Source: Toxoplasma gondii ME49 (taxonomy: Eukaryota; Apicomplexa; Conoidasida; Eucoccidiorida; Sarcocystidae). From it: 64,000 nucleotides of DNA. The notes below the pieces were generated by a model. That model did not search any database, was not told the origin of the DNA, and saw nothing but the letters and a program-made list of their open reading frames with translations. This document shows, in pieces, positions 24,305-35,287 of this stretch (within the stretch, counting starts at the first letter, position 1; each line of letters opens with the position of its first letter). Location of the stretch: contig NC_031472.1 in the NCBI RefSeq assembly GCF_000006565.2, forward strand, positions 1,854,227 through 1,918,226, given 5' to 3'. Position numbers and translations under genes: made by a program.

Positions 24305-24943
24305 TGACCGCACTTATGTTCCTGTTGGGCATTTTTCGTGGCATTCCCCGATGCACCAAGAGGGGACGCCAAAACAGCAGCAAAAAAGCGACTACGCAAA
24401 GAGAACAAAGAAAACCTGAAAAGCAGAAACAACCATGCAGGCCGGAGAGGGCCTGCCTCCTTCCTGCCTCGCGGAGTGCACAGACACCCTCAGGCGCCCC
24501 AGAAAACCTCTCTGCATGCAGCAGCCTTTTTCGCTTCGCGGCGAAAAGCAGTCGTCGTCCAGCTGCCGTGTCTGTTGGTCTGTTCTTGGCTGCGCGGTTT
24601 TAACGCTCTCGTTCTTTGCCGCCAAAGAGAGGGACTGAGAGGCAGCAGAGAGAGAAAGGAGCGGCAAAGCTTTTTATCTGCCCTTGCGTAGCTAAACGCA
24701 GTGAAGAGAACTGCTTGCGTGGAACTCAAGCATCTCTGCTGCAGAGCTGTATCCGAGAGAGGAGAGACACGTCGGTCAATACGGTTCTGCTGAAAGTCTT
24801 CAACGCAAGTTCTCCCGTCATCAATTCAACCCTGTCCCTCCTCCACACTTTGATTTCTTGCATTTCTTGCGACCTATCGCTCCACCTTCTCTCCCTCACT
24901 TTCTTCTTTCTTTCGCGCTCGTCTGCTCAGTCGTCGAATCGCA
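24305..24943. other. Intergenic: between tRNA-Pro and the TPR gene
   Basis: Contains the presumed promoter and 5' leader of the plus-strand TPR gene and the upstream side of the tRNA. No coding evidence. Confidence 0.45.
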
Positions 24944-25993
24944 ATGGCGGGTCGCCGACTGTCTTCTTCTCGCGGTTTGCCGCTTCTGTCTCGCCTTCCT
25001 CACACGAAAGCGTCCTTCTTACATCTCCCCTCCTCGTCCTCTCGTTTATCTTCCTCCTTCCCTCCCTCTCGCTTATCTTCCTCTCGCTTATCTTCCTCTC
25101 GTTTATCTTCCTCGCGTTTATCTGCCTCTGCTTTGCCCGCTTCCTCGTCTTCTTCCCATTTGGCTTCTTCTGCTGCTGCTTGTTCATGGCCTGGCCCAGG
25201 TGTCTCTCCTCGGCTTCCGCGACAGCCCCCTGCTCGTCTGTTTCCTCTCTTTTCTTTTCCTGCTTCTCCGCATGCTTCCCCTGGCTTCTCTGCGGTTTGC
25301 TCTGCTCTCTCTTTGCCCTCTTGCTCCTTCGCCTCGGAATCCGGCCAAGTAGGAGACGGCGAACTTCTGCGGCGCGTCGAGGCTGCTGCGGCGCGCCTGA
25401 CGCAAGAAGCAGAGAAAAGGAGACTGAGACAGGCGGAGCCACACGAGCTTGACAACCATGCAGCTTTCAGTCCTCCCCCCTCCAATCGTTCTCCTTTTTC
25501 TTCTTTGTCTCCTCAGTCTCCCTCTTCTCCGCCGTCGCATTCGTCATCTCTGCCTCTGGCGAATGCTGTGGGGAGAGACGAGCTACTGGAGAAAGGCGGC
25601 GAAACGCTGCCGGCCGGTCCAGAGTCCACTTTCGTGGATGTCGGGTGAGGAGGAAGCCCCTCGCGTCCTTTGTCTGCAGTGTTGACTTTTGTCGAACTCT
25701 AAATCAAGAATGGAGCAGCATAACAGCGGAACTGACAGATCACGAAGTTTCAGACTCTGCTCGTCCACTGCGCTACTTCAACGACACTGTGAATTCCGAT
25801 TAACAGCGAACTGATGCGACCACCCGAGAGACGTAGAGCCAGTCCCTTCTCACGGGGCAGGCATCTGAAACAGCCGTTTAGGAATTCCTTACATGAAGTT
25901 CTTCTTCGTCTCTCGAGGCCGCTCTCAGGGCCTAATTACACACAAATCCATATACAAGCATATGCATAGGTGTCTTGGAAGGAATATATATAT

Positions 25994-26035
<42 letters not shown>

Positions 26036-27649
26036 CAATGAAGTGTGTACACCAAACGACCCGCAAACGAGTGAGTGACTTGTAAACAGATTCATTTGTC
26101 TCTGGATTCCGGAGTCGACCATTCTCTTCACGCCCAGGCTCACGTTTCTCTGTTGTCTCGTCTTTTCGCAAGCCTGGTCTGTCTTCTTTCTGCATGCAAG
26201 TGCACAGCAAGTGTACGTACAGGAGAGGCGCGTGTCAAGACTCAGAGTGCTCCCCACACTATACGTAAATTTGTCTCTGTTTTTCTCCAGCGCTCTCTGC
26301 GTGATCCTCTGCCTCTCTCCGTTCATTCACTCATGGCTACGTCAAAGCTCGTTAAAACGAGCTCTTACCGCACTAAAACCAAAGGAGTACATGTATTGGA
26401 AGCGGGATGTCACGTGATCAGGTGGAACGGAAAGTGAATAAGTTGGAATTTTCTGCTTTTCTTCGGTCGAGAGGCCTCACTACAACAGTGGATTGTGTGC
26501 GGATGTGATGCAATTGGCAGAGGCGCGTTGCTCTGTCACTAGAAAGAGAGCGTTGTCGGTGAAGGGAAGTGAACCTGAGTGGTGTGTGCGTCGCCCGCCG
26601 GGTGTATATACACCCCGTTTCGTATGTGCAGGTATCGCGTGGAGAAGGTTTCGCACTGGGCGTCGGCGATGAATCAGCTTCAGTCCACTCTTCTGCTGCT
26701 GCATGCCTGTCCGGCAGAAGGAGGCCTCAAAGCTGAGTTGCGCAGAGTCGCCGCGAAAGCGTATCTCGGTGAGGCGAGGAAAGAGTTTTGGGTGTACAGA
26801 CACGATAAGTTGTTTGATTTCGGCGTGATGCTTCTTTTTTTTCCGAACGCTGCAAATCGAATGAGTATCAAGTTGTACTTAAATTGACTCACTGAGAAAA
26901 AACTCTCGAAGCCAGCTCGTCGCATTCTGAGGCGGCGCAGAGAGCACAGGGGGAGGAGAGACACCAGATAGAAGGCAGGAAACAGAGGACATGTTCCGTA
27001 CAGACTGGCATTGTGGAGGAGACTGCGAAAGCGCATACCCTGACATTCGACAGGACCGCATGCGGAGAGTCTCCTGCGAAACACAAGAGAAAAGGCAGGT
27101 CGTTCGAAAGCGAGGAAACGACGGTCACAGAAGAGAGAAGAAAGACAAATCACACCGAAACGTTCGCGTCGAAGAGACGGATCCGTTCTGGCGAGACGAA
27201 GGGAACTCCTACAGCACTGTGAGAGGAGCTTTAGAGAGGTCTTTCAGATCGATCTTCCTTTGCTTTATTATTCAGATATGGCGATGCTTTCTCACCAGTG
27301 CAATAAACTGGATGCGGCCGCGGACGCGTACCAGCGAGCGCTGGGCTTCTATCTGGAGCAATTGCTTCAAGACGATCTCTTGTGCAAAGAGATAGAAACG
27401 AACACTCAGAGAGAAGAGGCCGCGCTCTCGCGCTCTGCTGCTCTCGACATCGCCAACTGTCTCTCCTGCGTCGGTGAGTTCTGCTCTCTGTGCTCAGCGT
27501 CTTCGGCGTTTCAGCTCATTCGCAGACTGCAGTTTTCTCTCTCTGGAAATCCCTTGCTTCTTCCCTCCGCCGCGACGGCGCGTCCCCTGTCCAGTTGCAG
27601 CTGCACATCCTCACGCGATTGAATCAACGCGTGACAGCAGACAGGATCC

Positions 27650-27683
<34 letters not shown>

Positions 27684-28345
27684 GTATTTATATGTATTTA
27701 TATGTATGCGTATACACAAGCACGCAGCTGTATACGTGTATACGCAAGTATAGATATGCATGTCTGTCGGCACAAGTAGAGACCAGCGTGTATCGACACA
27801 AAAGTATGTATTTATTATTTATGTGTATACAAGTATAGCTGCGTATATGTATACACACAAGCAGAGAGATGCATCTGTAAACAAAGTATACATATTTGTA
27901 TGTGTCCATGACAGTGTATCTCTCTGTACATGGAGTTACTACCCACAGCATAAGCAATAGATGCGTTTGTAGATGAGTGCATCTGCTTGAGACAGTCTGA
28001 GGGCCTACCCGGTGAGGTTTGTCTTTGTGTCTGTCGGCTCCTGGCCCTCTCAGATTCGCACAAGCAACTTTCGGAAGCGACAGTTCTGCTGCAGACGCCT
28101 TGTGGGGTCGTGTCCATGTCGGCCTTTGCATCCGTACAAGTGCATATGTCTGCGAAACTTTTCTCGTCCAGAGAGGTCCGTTTTCCCTGTCGGCTTCCCT
28201 TCAGGTGTCGTCGAAGCGGATCGCCAAAATACTGCAAAGGCAGTGGAGTATCTCGAGCAAGCGATGCTGTGGAAGTACGCCTTTTTACGCATTCAAAAAC
28301 ATATCTGCACCTCTGTATCTCCACATCTGCTTACATCTATAAATC

Positions 28346-28380
<35 letters not shown>

Positions 28381-30560
28381 TTGTATATGGTCCAGGCACT
28401 CACGCATGCGTTGTGTGATGCTGAGGCCAAATTTGTATATGATCTCCAGAAATGAGAGGGTACGATGTGATTGCGTGGTCGGCATGGATCTTTGAGAGCC
28501 TGAGGCCTGAGAAGAGCTCCTTGCCTTTCCGTGGGTACCAGTTCGCCTTTATGCTCGTTTTGGAGACCGAAAGTGCACTGTTCTCATCCTCTCCCATGGT
28601 GTCTGCCTCCTGGATGTCGAGACACTCGAACGCAGGTACGGGGGGTTGCATCAAGTGATACGTTTGTGTGTTTGTGAGCTTATTACTGAACTTCTTTTAC
28701 GAGTTACTTTACCCTCCCGGTCATCGATGCCTCTCAGAGCCAGCCTGGTGCACAGCTTGCCTCTCGCTCCTCTGCTGAAGGATCTCGAGAGACAGACGGG
28801 AAGGACTTCTTCTTCTCTTTCCTCGACGAAGGAGGCGCGCGACGAACGGCGGCAAGCGATGGAGATTCCGCTCGAGCCAGAAGGACTGTTTTTCGACACC
28901 ATGAACAGCCTAGGCGGCATTTACCTGCGACAAGGGAAAGTGCGGGAGAGCACCGCGGTTCTGCGCTTCGCCGTCAAGTGTATGTACAGCTTGGGAGAGC
29001 TGTACACTGGTCAGCGCTTTCGACCCCTGGGGAGAAACCACAAGCGCGCCGAGGTACAGACTGTGGCAGAGACAGCCGACGACGCGTCTGAGGAACCTCT
29101 GACGCTGGGCAAGTTGTTCCATGGAGACAGGAAAGAGGAAATGTCCCCCAAGGCTCCCTCTTCTCCCTCTTCTCTTTCATCGCCTTCTTCTTCTTCTCTT
29201 CCCTCTTCTCTTCCTTCTGCTGATGCGTCACCTGGAAGGGAGCAAGATGCTTTCGCGTTTTTTTTGACGGCGCTGTGTCAACACATTAATGAGGAGAGGC
29301 GCGTTTTGCGGGAGGAGGCGCGGCGGGCGGCCGAGCAGGCCGAAGAGAGGAAGCGAGAGCTTCGCAGAATGCAGGTGAAGCAGATGGAAGCTCGCGCGGG
29401 CATCCCCGCGGAGAGGAGCGAACCAAGCCAAGACGCACCCGCGACCGCAGAAGGAGAAAGGAGAGAAGAAGGAAGAAGCGAAAGAAAGGAGGGCGACACG
29501 AAGGAGCCTTGCGTTGCAGGGACTCCAGCCAAAACCAAAATGCGAAGTGGCGCGGAGAGTCTGCTGCCTTACGGGACGATCGTCTTCTACAATCTAAGTG
29601 AGTGCGAGGGAAAGGGGAGGAACCGGGATCAGTAGAGGAAAGAAGAGATGAGATCAGACACGAAAGGCAGCGGAAGAATCGTGGGGAGGGCAGAGACAAA
29701 AGCCGAAAGCAAAGGGAACAGAAAGGAGTGGAATGCGAACAGAAGGAAAAGAAGCAGGAAATGGAAACCAAGCGGGGCAGCGAGAGTCACGAGCGATGTC
29801 AGTCTGGTACGGAGCCTGCGGGGTTTCGAGAAAGATGTCGCGAGATGCCGGAGGGAAGACAGCGCGCGCGTCAAAAAGCAGGAATTGAGAGAGAACAGAA
29901 GGCGAGCAAGGGGAGGATGGAGACGTGACAGAGGGAAGAACAAGGGAGAACGAGAGAAGACAGGAAGAACAGAAAAAAACGACTTCTCACGTCGACATTC
30001 TGCCTGATCGCCTCTGCGGGTGTGTTGGGAAACTTCGCAGGTCAAAGCCTTTTGGCTCTTGGAAAGCATGCAGAAGCGCGAGATGCTGTGGAGAAGGTGA
30101 GCGTCGCTTGAATGTTTTTTCCTCTGTTAGACTCAACGTTTTCATCGCACTTCTGTTCATCCCTCCCCACTCTTCCTGTTTTGCTTGCATTTCTTTGCTC
30201 AGTTGGCTATCCTCTCACATGCCGTTTTCTCTTGTCTCCGTGGAGGTTCTTTTTTATCGTGGAGTGTTCCTCGGGCTGTGGCCTCGAGTGCTCATCCATC
30301 TCGCGCGTTGTTTAGAATTAGGATTCTCGGTTTTCCAGTCGCTCTCTTCTTTCCTTTTGGTTTTTATCTCGAGTAGGTGTAGGAATTTCCAGTCTGTGTA
30401 GTTTTACCTTTAACCTTGTCTTGGCATTTCATTTTGTGCTCATCGCTGTGTTTTCCATTTGCTCTCTCAGGCAGAGGCCCTCGCGCAGCTTGCGCGAAAG
30501 CCGGACCTCGAAAGCCGCGTCGCAGCTCTCAAGGTGGCTCTTTCTGCCCCTTCTGTTTGA
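24944..30560 (+). CDS. TPR-repeat protein with transit-peptide-like N-terminus
   Basis: Seven exons: 24944-25644, 26632-26768, 27276-27473, 28205-28274, 28738-29597, 30041-30096, 30471-30560. Phases close exactly (2,112 nt, 703 aa), all with GT-AG borders. The first ~100 residues are Arg/Ser-rich and acid-poor (MAGRRLSSSRGLPLLSRL), like a mitochondrial presequence. TPR-type helices follow: LDAAADAYQRALGFY (exon 3), NTAKAVEYLEQAMLW (exon 4), FDTMNSLGGIYLRQGKVRES (exon 5), and QSLLALGKHAEARDAVEKA across exons 5-7. A charged coiled-coil-like stretch (EEARRAAEQAEERKREL) lies in exon 5. TPRs mediate protein binding, so no specific partner can be named; a TTC19-type mitochondrial assembly factor is one possibility but is not shown. 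Two introns carry (TA)n tracts. Confidence 0.85.
25984..26034. repeat. (TA)n microsatellite in intron 1 of the TPR gene
   Basis: Alternating TA with two TATG steps, within intron 25645-26631. Confidence 0.9.
26601..26614. repeat. Perfect 14-bp palindrome GGTGTATATACACC
   Basis: Self-complementary 14-mer 18 bases before the exon 2 acceptor of the TPR gene. Related GGTGT-N4-ACACC sites occur at 14409-14422, 21617-21630 and 47026-47039, in exons and a gene flank. Confidence 0.8.
27650..27705. repeat. (TA)n/TATG microsatellite in intron 3 of the TPR gene
   Basis: Alternating TA steps followed by TATTTATATG repeats, within intron 27474-28204. Confidence 0.9.
28349..28388. repeat. (TA)n microsatellite in intron 4 of the TPR gene
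   Basis: About 15 TA units ending in TATTTATTTG, within intron 28275-28737. Confidence 0.9.
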
Positions 30561-32839
30561 GTGCCCAAGTGCGTTCAAGCGGATGATGCTGCCTTTCCAC
30601 GGACTGTCCTACGACGCGCGATTCGTTCATCGAGTCAACACGATCCGCTTCTTTGGGAGCCACTGTCGTCAGGTGGCGAAGGTCTTTGGGGACTCAAGTT
30701 CGCCTGTGTCCGAAGCACGCAGTTACGAGTATTCTTGGTATGCAGCTGGAATCAATCGAACGCCTCGTACCAATATAACAAAGATTACAAGGGTACCCGC
30801 GACAAAAAGGCAGTCAGACGGCGCCCGTCTCGTGCATGCAAGCGCACCACATGCGCCCCCTTTCGGAGTTTTCCAGCTTCCGTTCCCCCGTTTTCAAAAG
30901 CTGCTTCTTTTCGGTTTTTATCTGGGAGAAACAAGCGCGGTGCGTGGGTGCGATTGTTTCTTTCGGCGAAGTCTTTCTCCGTCGTCAAATGCCGGCCTGC
31001 CTTAAACCGCTGCATACATACAGCTTGCAACCCCGCGTCGTTGAAATCGGTTTTTGAGTCCCCCTTTCCGCTTATCTCAACTGATCCTTCTTAGACGCCT
31101 TGTGCATGTCGACCAGTGGGGGGTGTGGCTTTCTCTTTCTGGTTTTCTCCTCACGGCATCGGAAAGCATCGTGGAGCATTGTAATGCGTATGAATATACG
31201 CATATGTGTATATGGCCAGATATGACAATTTATATTTGGTGCGCATGCAAGGGAAAAGACGCACCCATTCTTTAACAATTTAAACACAACTACATCATGG
31301 TTGCGTCTCAGATAACTGAGATACGAAAGGTACGGTTTTGATTAACCAGAGTTTTCGCTATAGCTCTGAGATGTTCGTCATGTCAGTCTTTTTCTCCACC
31401 TGCTCCTGCTGCGATGTGGCTCCTCTTCTTGCCTTCACCGTCGGTTCACAAAAAGACTCGAGCACTGAACACCTGTGGCATTTGCCACTGGCGGCATCAA
31501 CAAATGGAGATTCCTCAGGTCTTTTCCAGAGTTGGACTCGCTGGAACGCAAACCTCCAGAGCATGTGAATTAAGAGAGACCTCGAGAAATCTAAAAACGG
31601 AACATACTTTCGCGGCGGATGTGCAGCACGGAGCGCAGTTGCCCTCGATCGCTGCTTTGTCAAAGATTCACCAGTTTTGACTGGGCCCTTTTCGTTGAAT
31701 TGGTTGATGGCTCCCTTCGCTTTTAGAATTCCAACAAAGGTTTTTTCGCGGATTGAGATGGTTTCGCCAAACAGCCACTGGCTCTCGGTGGTTTCAGCGT
31801 CTCTTTCTACGGTTTTAAGTCTTGAGGATCCAATGGAAAAAAGAAGCAGGCTGATCGGCGGAAGAATTATCTACACTCGAGTGTAGCGTTATTCAAGCGT
31901 GTTTCTTCCGCGTGCATGCTTGCCTGAATCGCGGTTATGTGCCTTTCTGTGGATTAGAACTAAAACCGAGTCCTTGGTTGAACATGTTGGACACTAGCTT
32001 CTGACGCAGACGCAATCCTTGTACATGTAGTGGGTCCAAGCACACAACCTTGTCACTGCGTGTCTGGTGTCGAAAATGTGATGTCATCTGAGTATCGCGG
32101 GACTTCAGGTGGACGAGGCAATTAAGGAAATGGAGAAACCGCGCTTCTCTCGAGAAATATCTTGAACCGCTGCATCGCTCATTGACATGAGTGCGCAGAG
32201 CTGCGTGTGTATTTCGAACACAGACCTGAGGAGTCTTCCCTGACAAGAGAAAAGTCAACAAACTACTACTGGACAAGTGACGGAAACCGGATTGCAAAGC
32301 TGACACTAATTTGGAACCTACAGCTTTGGTCCTCGACGCGACGTCGAGTGACCTCCGACAGTTTTCTGCTTTCTGCAGACGGCAAAAAGCTGAAAAAAAA
32401 ACTCTATATCGGCCTTTGACCTACGGTCCCGTAGTCCCCCCTGTTAGACCACTCTCCTCTGTCCCGCGCATGCCATCGCAGGCTCTCCTTCCCTGCAGTC
32501 TCCCTTTCTCTTCCGACACTCCCCTCAAGCTCTGCTTTTCCGTCCGTTATTCGTCTGTTCCTCTCTTGACATGCGTGTCTCTATACCTCTCAAGCAAGAA
32601 ACGCGTCCTTGTCATTCTCTCCCTCGTGCGCTAGACAGTGAAAACTGCAACCGAACTTGGTGCCGGTAAACAACGACCTTCAAGATATGAACCAGTTCTC
32701 CAGGTCGCAGTATACGCTCTCCAGACGCAGTTTATATGAACGCAGAAGTCCAACGCGTAGTGCACACTCCGCGGAAGTTTATATGGACCTCGACATTCCG
32801 CATTCCCCTTCGTTTCGTCGAGTCTCGAGTTGCTTCCGC
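30561..32839. other. Convergent intergenic region between TPR and OWP genes
   Basis: Lies between two stop codons on opposite strands and should hold both 3' UTRs. Composition is closer to balanced than in the flanking genes, and stops are frequent in all frames. No gene is supported. Confidence 0.45.
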
Positions 32840-34201
32840 TTAGAGGCGGAATAAGCGTTTGACGCAGACTGTGTTGAAGAGGCGATACGCGCGCGGACAG
32901 GTGCGTTTGGGGCTTTTTATGTCGTACTTGATGCAACTGGAATGCCCGTCACTGACGTAGTCGTCTTCGCAGTTGTCCGAGGCAGGGAATCTCTCGAGGA
33001 CGATGCAGTTTCCCCCGCGCATCTTTGCGTTTTCTGGACAGGTGGCCGCGGCGGCCTTTTGGACTTGTCTGATGCAGTCGGGTTCGCGGAGTTTGAACCC
33101 GCGAGGACACGTGAAAAGCGTTTCGGCGGTGAAAACCCGGACGCACGTTCCCTGGGGAGTGAGTTCCCCTTGGTCACACACGAGGTGCGCGGGCGCGCTG
33201 TCTTGGGCTGTACATACACCGTCCCCGGACAACTCGAGGCCCTCCGGGCAGCGTTTTTCGGCTTTCTGGTGGGTTTCGCGCACGCAGACGCCTTCGCGGG
33301 TGTTTCGGAAGCCCAAGGCGCATTCCTGGTGCATCGGTCCCGTGGTTTTCCGCACGCACTGGCCGTTGTAGATCGAGAAGTCGTTCGGACACACGAGCGA
33401 AGAGTCCGCAATGTGGACCGCTTCGCACGTTTTGCCCGGCCCGGCCGCCTCGACGCTGCCTTCTGGACACTCGCTCCGCGGCTTCACAGCCGTCTGCTTG
33501 ATGCACACGTTGTTCCTGTACTCGTACTTTGCCGGACACTCGGGCTTGGCTGCCTTCTCCAGCCGCTTCACGCAGACGGTGCCTTCGAGCTGGTACCCGT
33601 CGTCACACTTCAGTGTCGGCTCTGCGAGCTGCGACATCACACATTCTTTCCCATTGAAGTCGTGCCCAGCTGGACACACTGCGTTCGGCTGCAGCCGCAC
33701 GACATTTCGACAGATGCCGCCATCCAGGCGATACCCGTGGGGGCATCTTTGCTCCGGACGCACTGTCTCGACGCGGACGCACATGCCGCTCTCGAGTTCA
33801 AAGCCTCGACTGCACGCCACGTGTGGCGGGGAGCTTTCCAGAATGAAGCACTTGTCACCTTGCTGCCGCGCGCCGGGTGGACAAACTGCCTCAGGCTTCT
33901 CCTTGATGTCGCGCAGGCAGAGATCCCCGCTCGACAGCTTGTAGCCGTCGTCGCAGTACTGCTGAGCCTTCGACTCCTGGGAACGCATGCACGCCGCCCC
34001 AGTGAACGTGTAGTCCCGTGGACAGCTAGCCAAAGCCTTGATGAACTCTTCCACTTCACACCGGTCGCCTACCAACAGCTCGTCCGCGCCGCATGTCAAC
34101 ACGCTTTTCACTTCCTTCTCGGTTACGCACTCCCCGCCCTGCATTGCATGGAAAAGCGCCACAACGAGGAAAATGTGACGGAAGAGGGAACGGCGCAACA
34201 C
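32840..34201 (-). CDS. Oocyst wall protein (COWP/OWP family), Cys-rich; start codon not resolved
   Basis: Open frame of 453 codons to the stop at 32840. The protein has 37 cysteines in a regular pattern of about 18 modules of the type C-P-x-G-(Y/F)-x-L-x-G-x-C-V-(R/K), for example CPHGYRLDGGIC and CDDGYQLEGTVC. This is the layout of the COWP-type oocyst wall proteins that cross-link by disulfides in the wall of coccidian oocysts. The N-terminal stretch RHIFLVVALFHAM is a good signal-peptide core. However, codon 1 of the open frame is GTG, in-frame stops lie just upstream, and the first in-frame ATG (34144) falls after the hydrophobic core. Either a short upstream coding exon joins here, with an acceptor such as attagtag near 34211, or the ATG has been lost. 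Coordinates are those of the open frame. Confidence 0.88.
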   Translation of the reverse strand: MLRRSLFRHIFLVVALFHAMQGGECVTEKEVKSVLTCGADELLVGDRCEVEEFIKALASCPRDYTFTGAACMRSQESKAQQYCDDGYKLSSGDLCLRDIKEKPEAVCPPGARQQGDKCFILESSPPHVACSRGFELESGMCVRVETVRPEQRCPHGYRLDGGICRNVVRLQPNAVCPAGHDFNGKECVMSQLAEPTLKCDDGYQLEGTVCVKRLEKAAKPECPAKYEYRNNVCIKQTAVKPRSECPEGSVEAAGPGKTCEAVHIADSSLVCPNDFSIYNGQCVRKTTGPMHQECALGFRNTREGVCVRETHQKAEKRCPEGLELSGDGVCTAQDSAPAHLVCDQGELTPQGTCVRVFTAETLFTCPRGFKLREPDCIRQVQKAAAATCPENAKMRGGNCIVLERFPASDNCEDDYVSDGHSSCIKYDIKSPKRTCPRAYRLFNTVCVKRLFRL

Positions 34202-34936
34202 CCGGTTGTGCTACTAATTTGTTCTGCGGTGTTACCGCTAACAATTCCCCTCCAACAAGGTGCATCTGTCGATATTGAAGTCCACCACTTTCAGCTATCT
34301 TAAGCTTTCCAGGCGGTGGTGGTGTACGGTAGTCATAAGGAATGTGGTCGTCTGTATCGTATAGGGGGGCTGTTCGGTCTGACGTTGCGTTATACTACTC
34401 TGAGGTTTGTGGTACTTCGAGATCAGTGGTTGTGTCCCCTCCTCCGGAATTCTGGTTCTAAGAGAACGACGCAGACGCCCTCGAGTACGAGAAGCCGTTC
34501 TCATCATGAGAGGGTACGACTTCAGCGCATTCAGAATTCTCGCTCGGCGTTCCCCATACTACATGAAGCAATTCGTCTTTTTTCGCATTTCCCTTGCCGA
34601 CAACCATGCTGTGCTGAGTGACAAAGAAAATTGAGCTACGGGAGGTGCTGGATAGAAGGAAACAACGAAGGCTGATTAGTGATAATCACGGTACATGAGG
34701 TGGCATACCAGAAGAAAGCGTGCGGAAATGTTTGCCTTCTTTGGATTGTCAGTACCCCTAAACTTTACAGTGACCTCTAAAGGACTAGGGAGCGAGACGT
34801 ATGTCTACGTATACGATTAAGCTGATAAAAACGCATCCACAAGGCACCGAAAGTTGCCTATAGGTGTGCTTCGACTTAAGTCAACCCCGCACTGAAGCGT
34901 GCGGGATGGCTTGTACCATTGTCTTGCCGCGTTCCT
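34202..34936. other. Spacer between the two OWP-family loci
   Basis: May contain an upstream first exon and promoter of the 453-codon OWP gene. A minus-strand ATG-initiated frame at 34507-34295 exists but has no recognisable content. No gene is supported. Confidence 0.35.
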
Positions 34937-35287
34937 TCAGTTTCGAGCGTAGGCTCCGCTCTCTGGGTACCCGTCTTCACTCTCCCTCTCGTGGTTCAGG
35001 GTGTTTTTCGTTACCACGTATCCACTGCAACCTGATGCCGTCCTCACCTCGAAGGATGCGCGAGGCGGACACAGCGTCATGGGCCTCCTGGCAATTTCCT
35101 TCTTACAAACTCCACCGTCGAGGTTGTAACCAGTAGGGCATTCCTCCAAAGCGGCAGCCACATCTTCATTTCCTGCGATGAGCGGAACGATTTCTTGTGC
35201 ACCAGCGTTCCACGCGTGAGTCGCTACCAGGCAAACGCCTGAAGCGAACAAGGAAACGAGTTTCGATCGACGGCGAGACGGGGCCAT
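34937..35287 (-). pseudogene. Truncated oocyst-wall-protein relative
   Basis: 116 codons from a true ATG at 35287. A signal-peptide-like start (LVSLFASGVCLVATHAWNAG) is followed by EECPTGYNLDGGVCKKE and LCPPRASFEVRTASGC, two modules of the same C-P-x-G-Y-x-L-x-G-x-C type as the neighbouring OWP gene. The Cys pattern then stops and the frame ends after a non-repetitive tail (NTLNHERESEDG). No further Cys modules are visible in the other minus frames downstream. It may be a degraded tandem copy, a short secreted protein, or the first exon of a gene whose later exons I cannot see. A family relationship is well supported; its status as a working gene is not. Confidence 0.6.

Noticed and set aside
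28012..28455. Longer frame around TPR exon 4
   Set aside because: Upstream and downstream parts are intron sequence including a (TA)n tract; only 28205-28274 has consistent AG/GT borders and phase.
32942..34303. Plus-strand frame of 453 codons opposite the OWP gene
   Set aside because: Mirror of the Cys-module gene; the apparent length comes from codon bias on the true strand. The minus frame has the regular Cys pattern and signal peptide.
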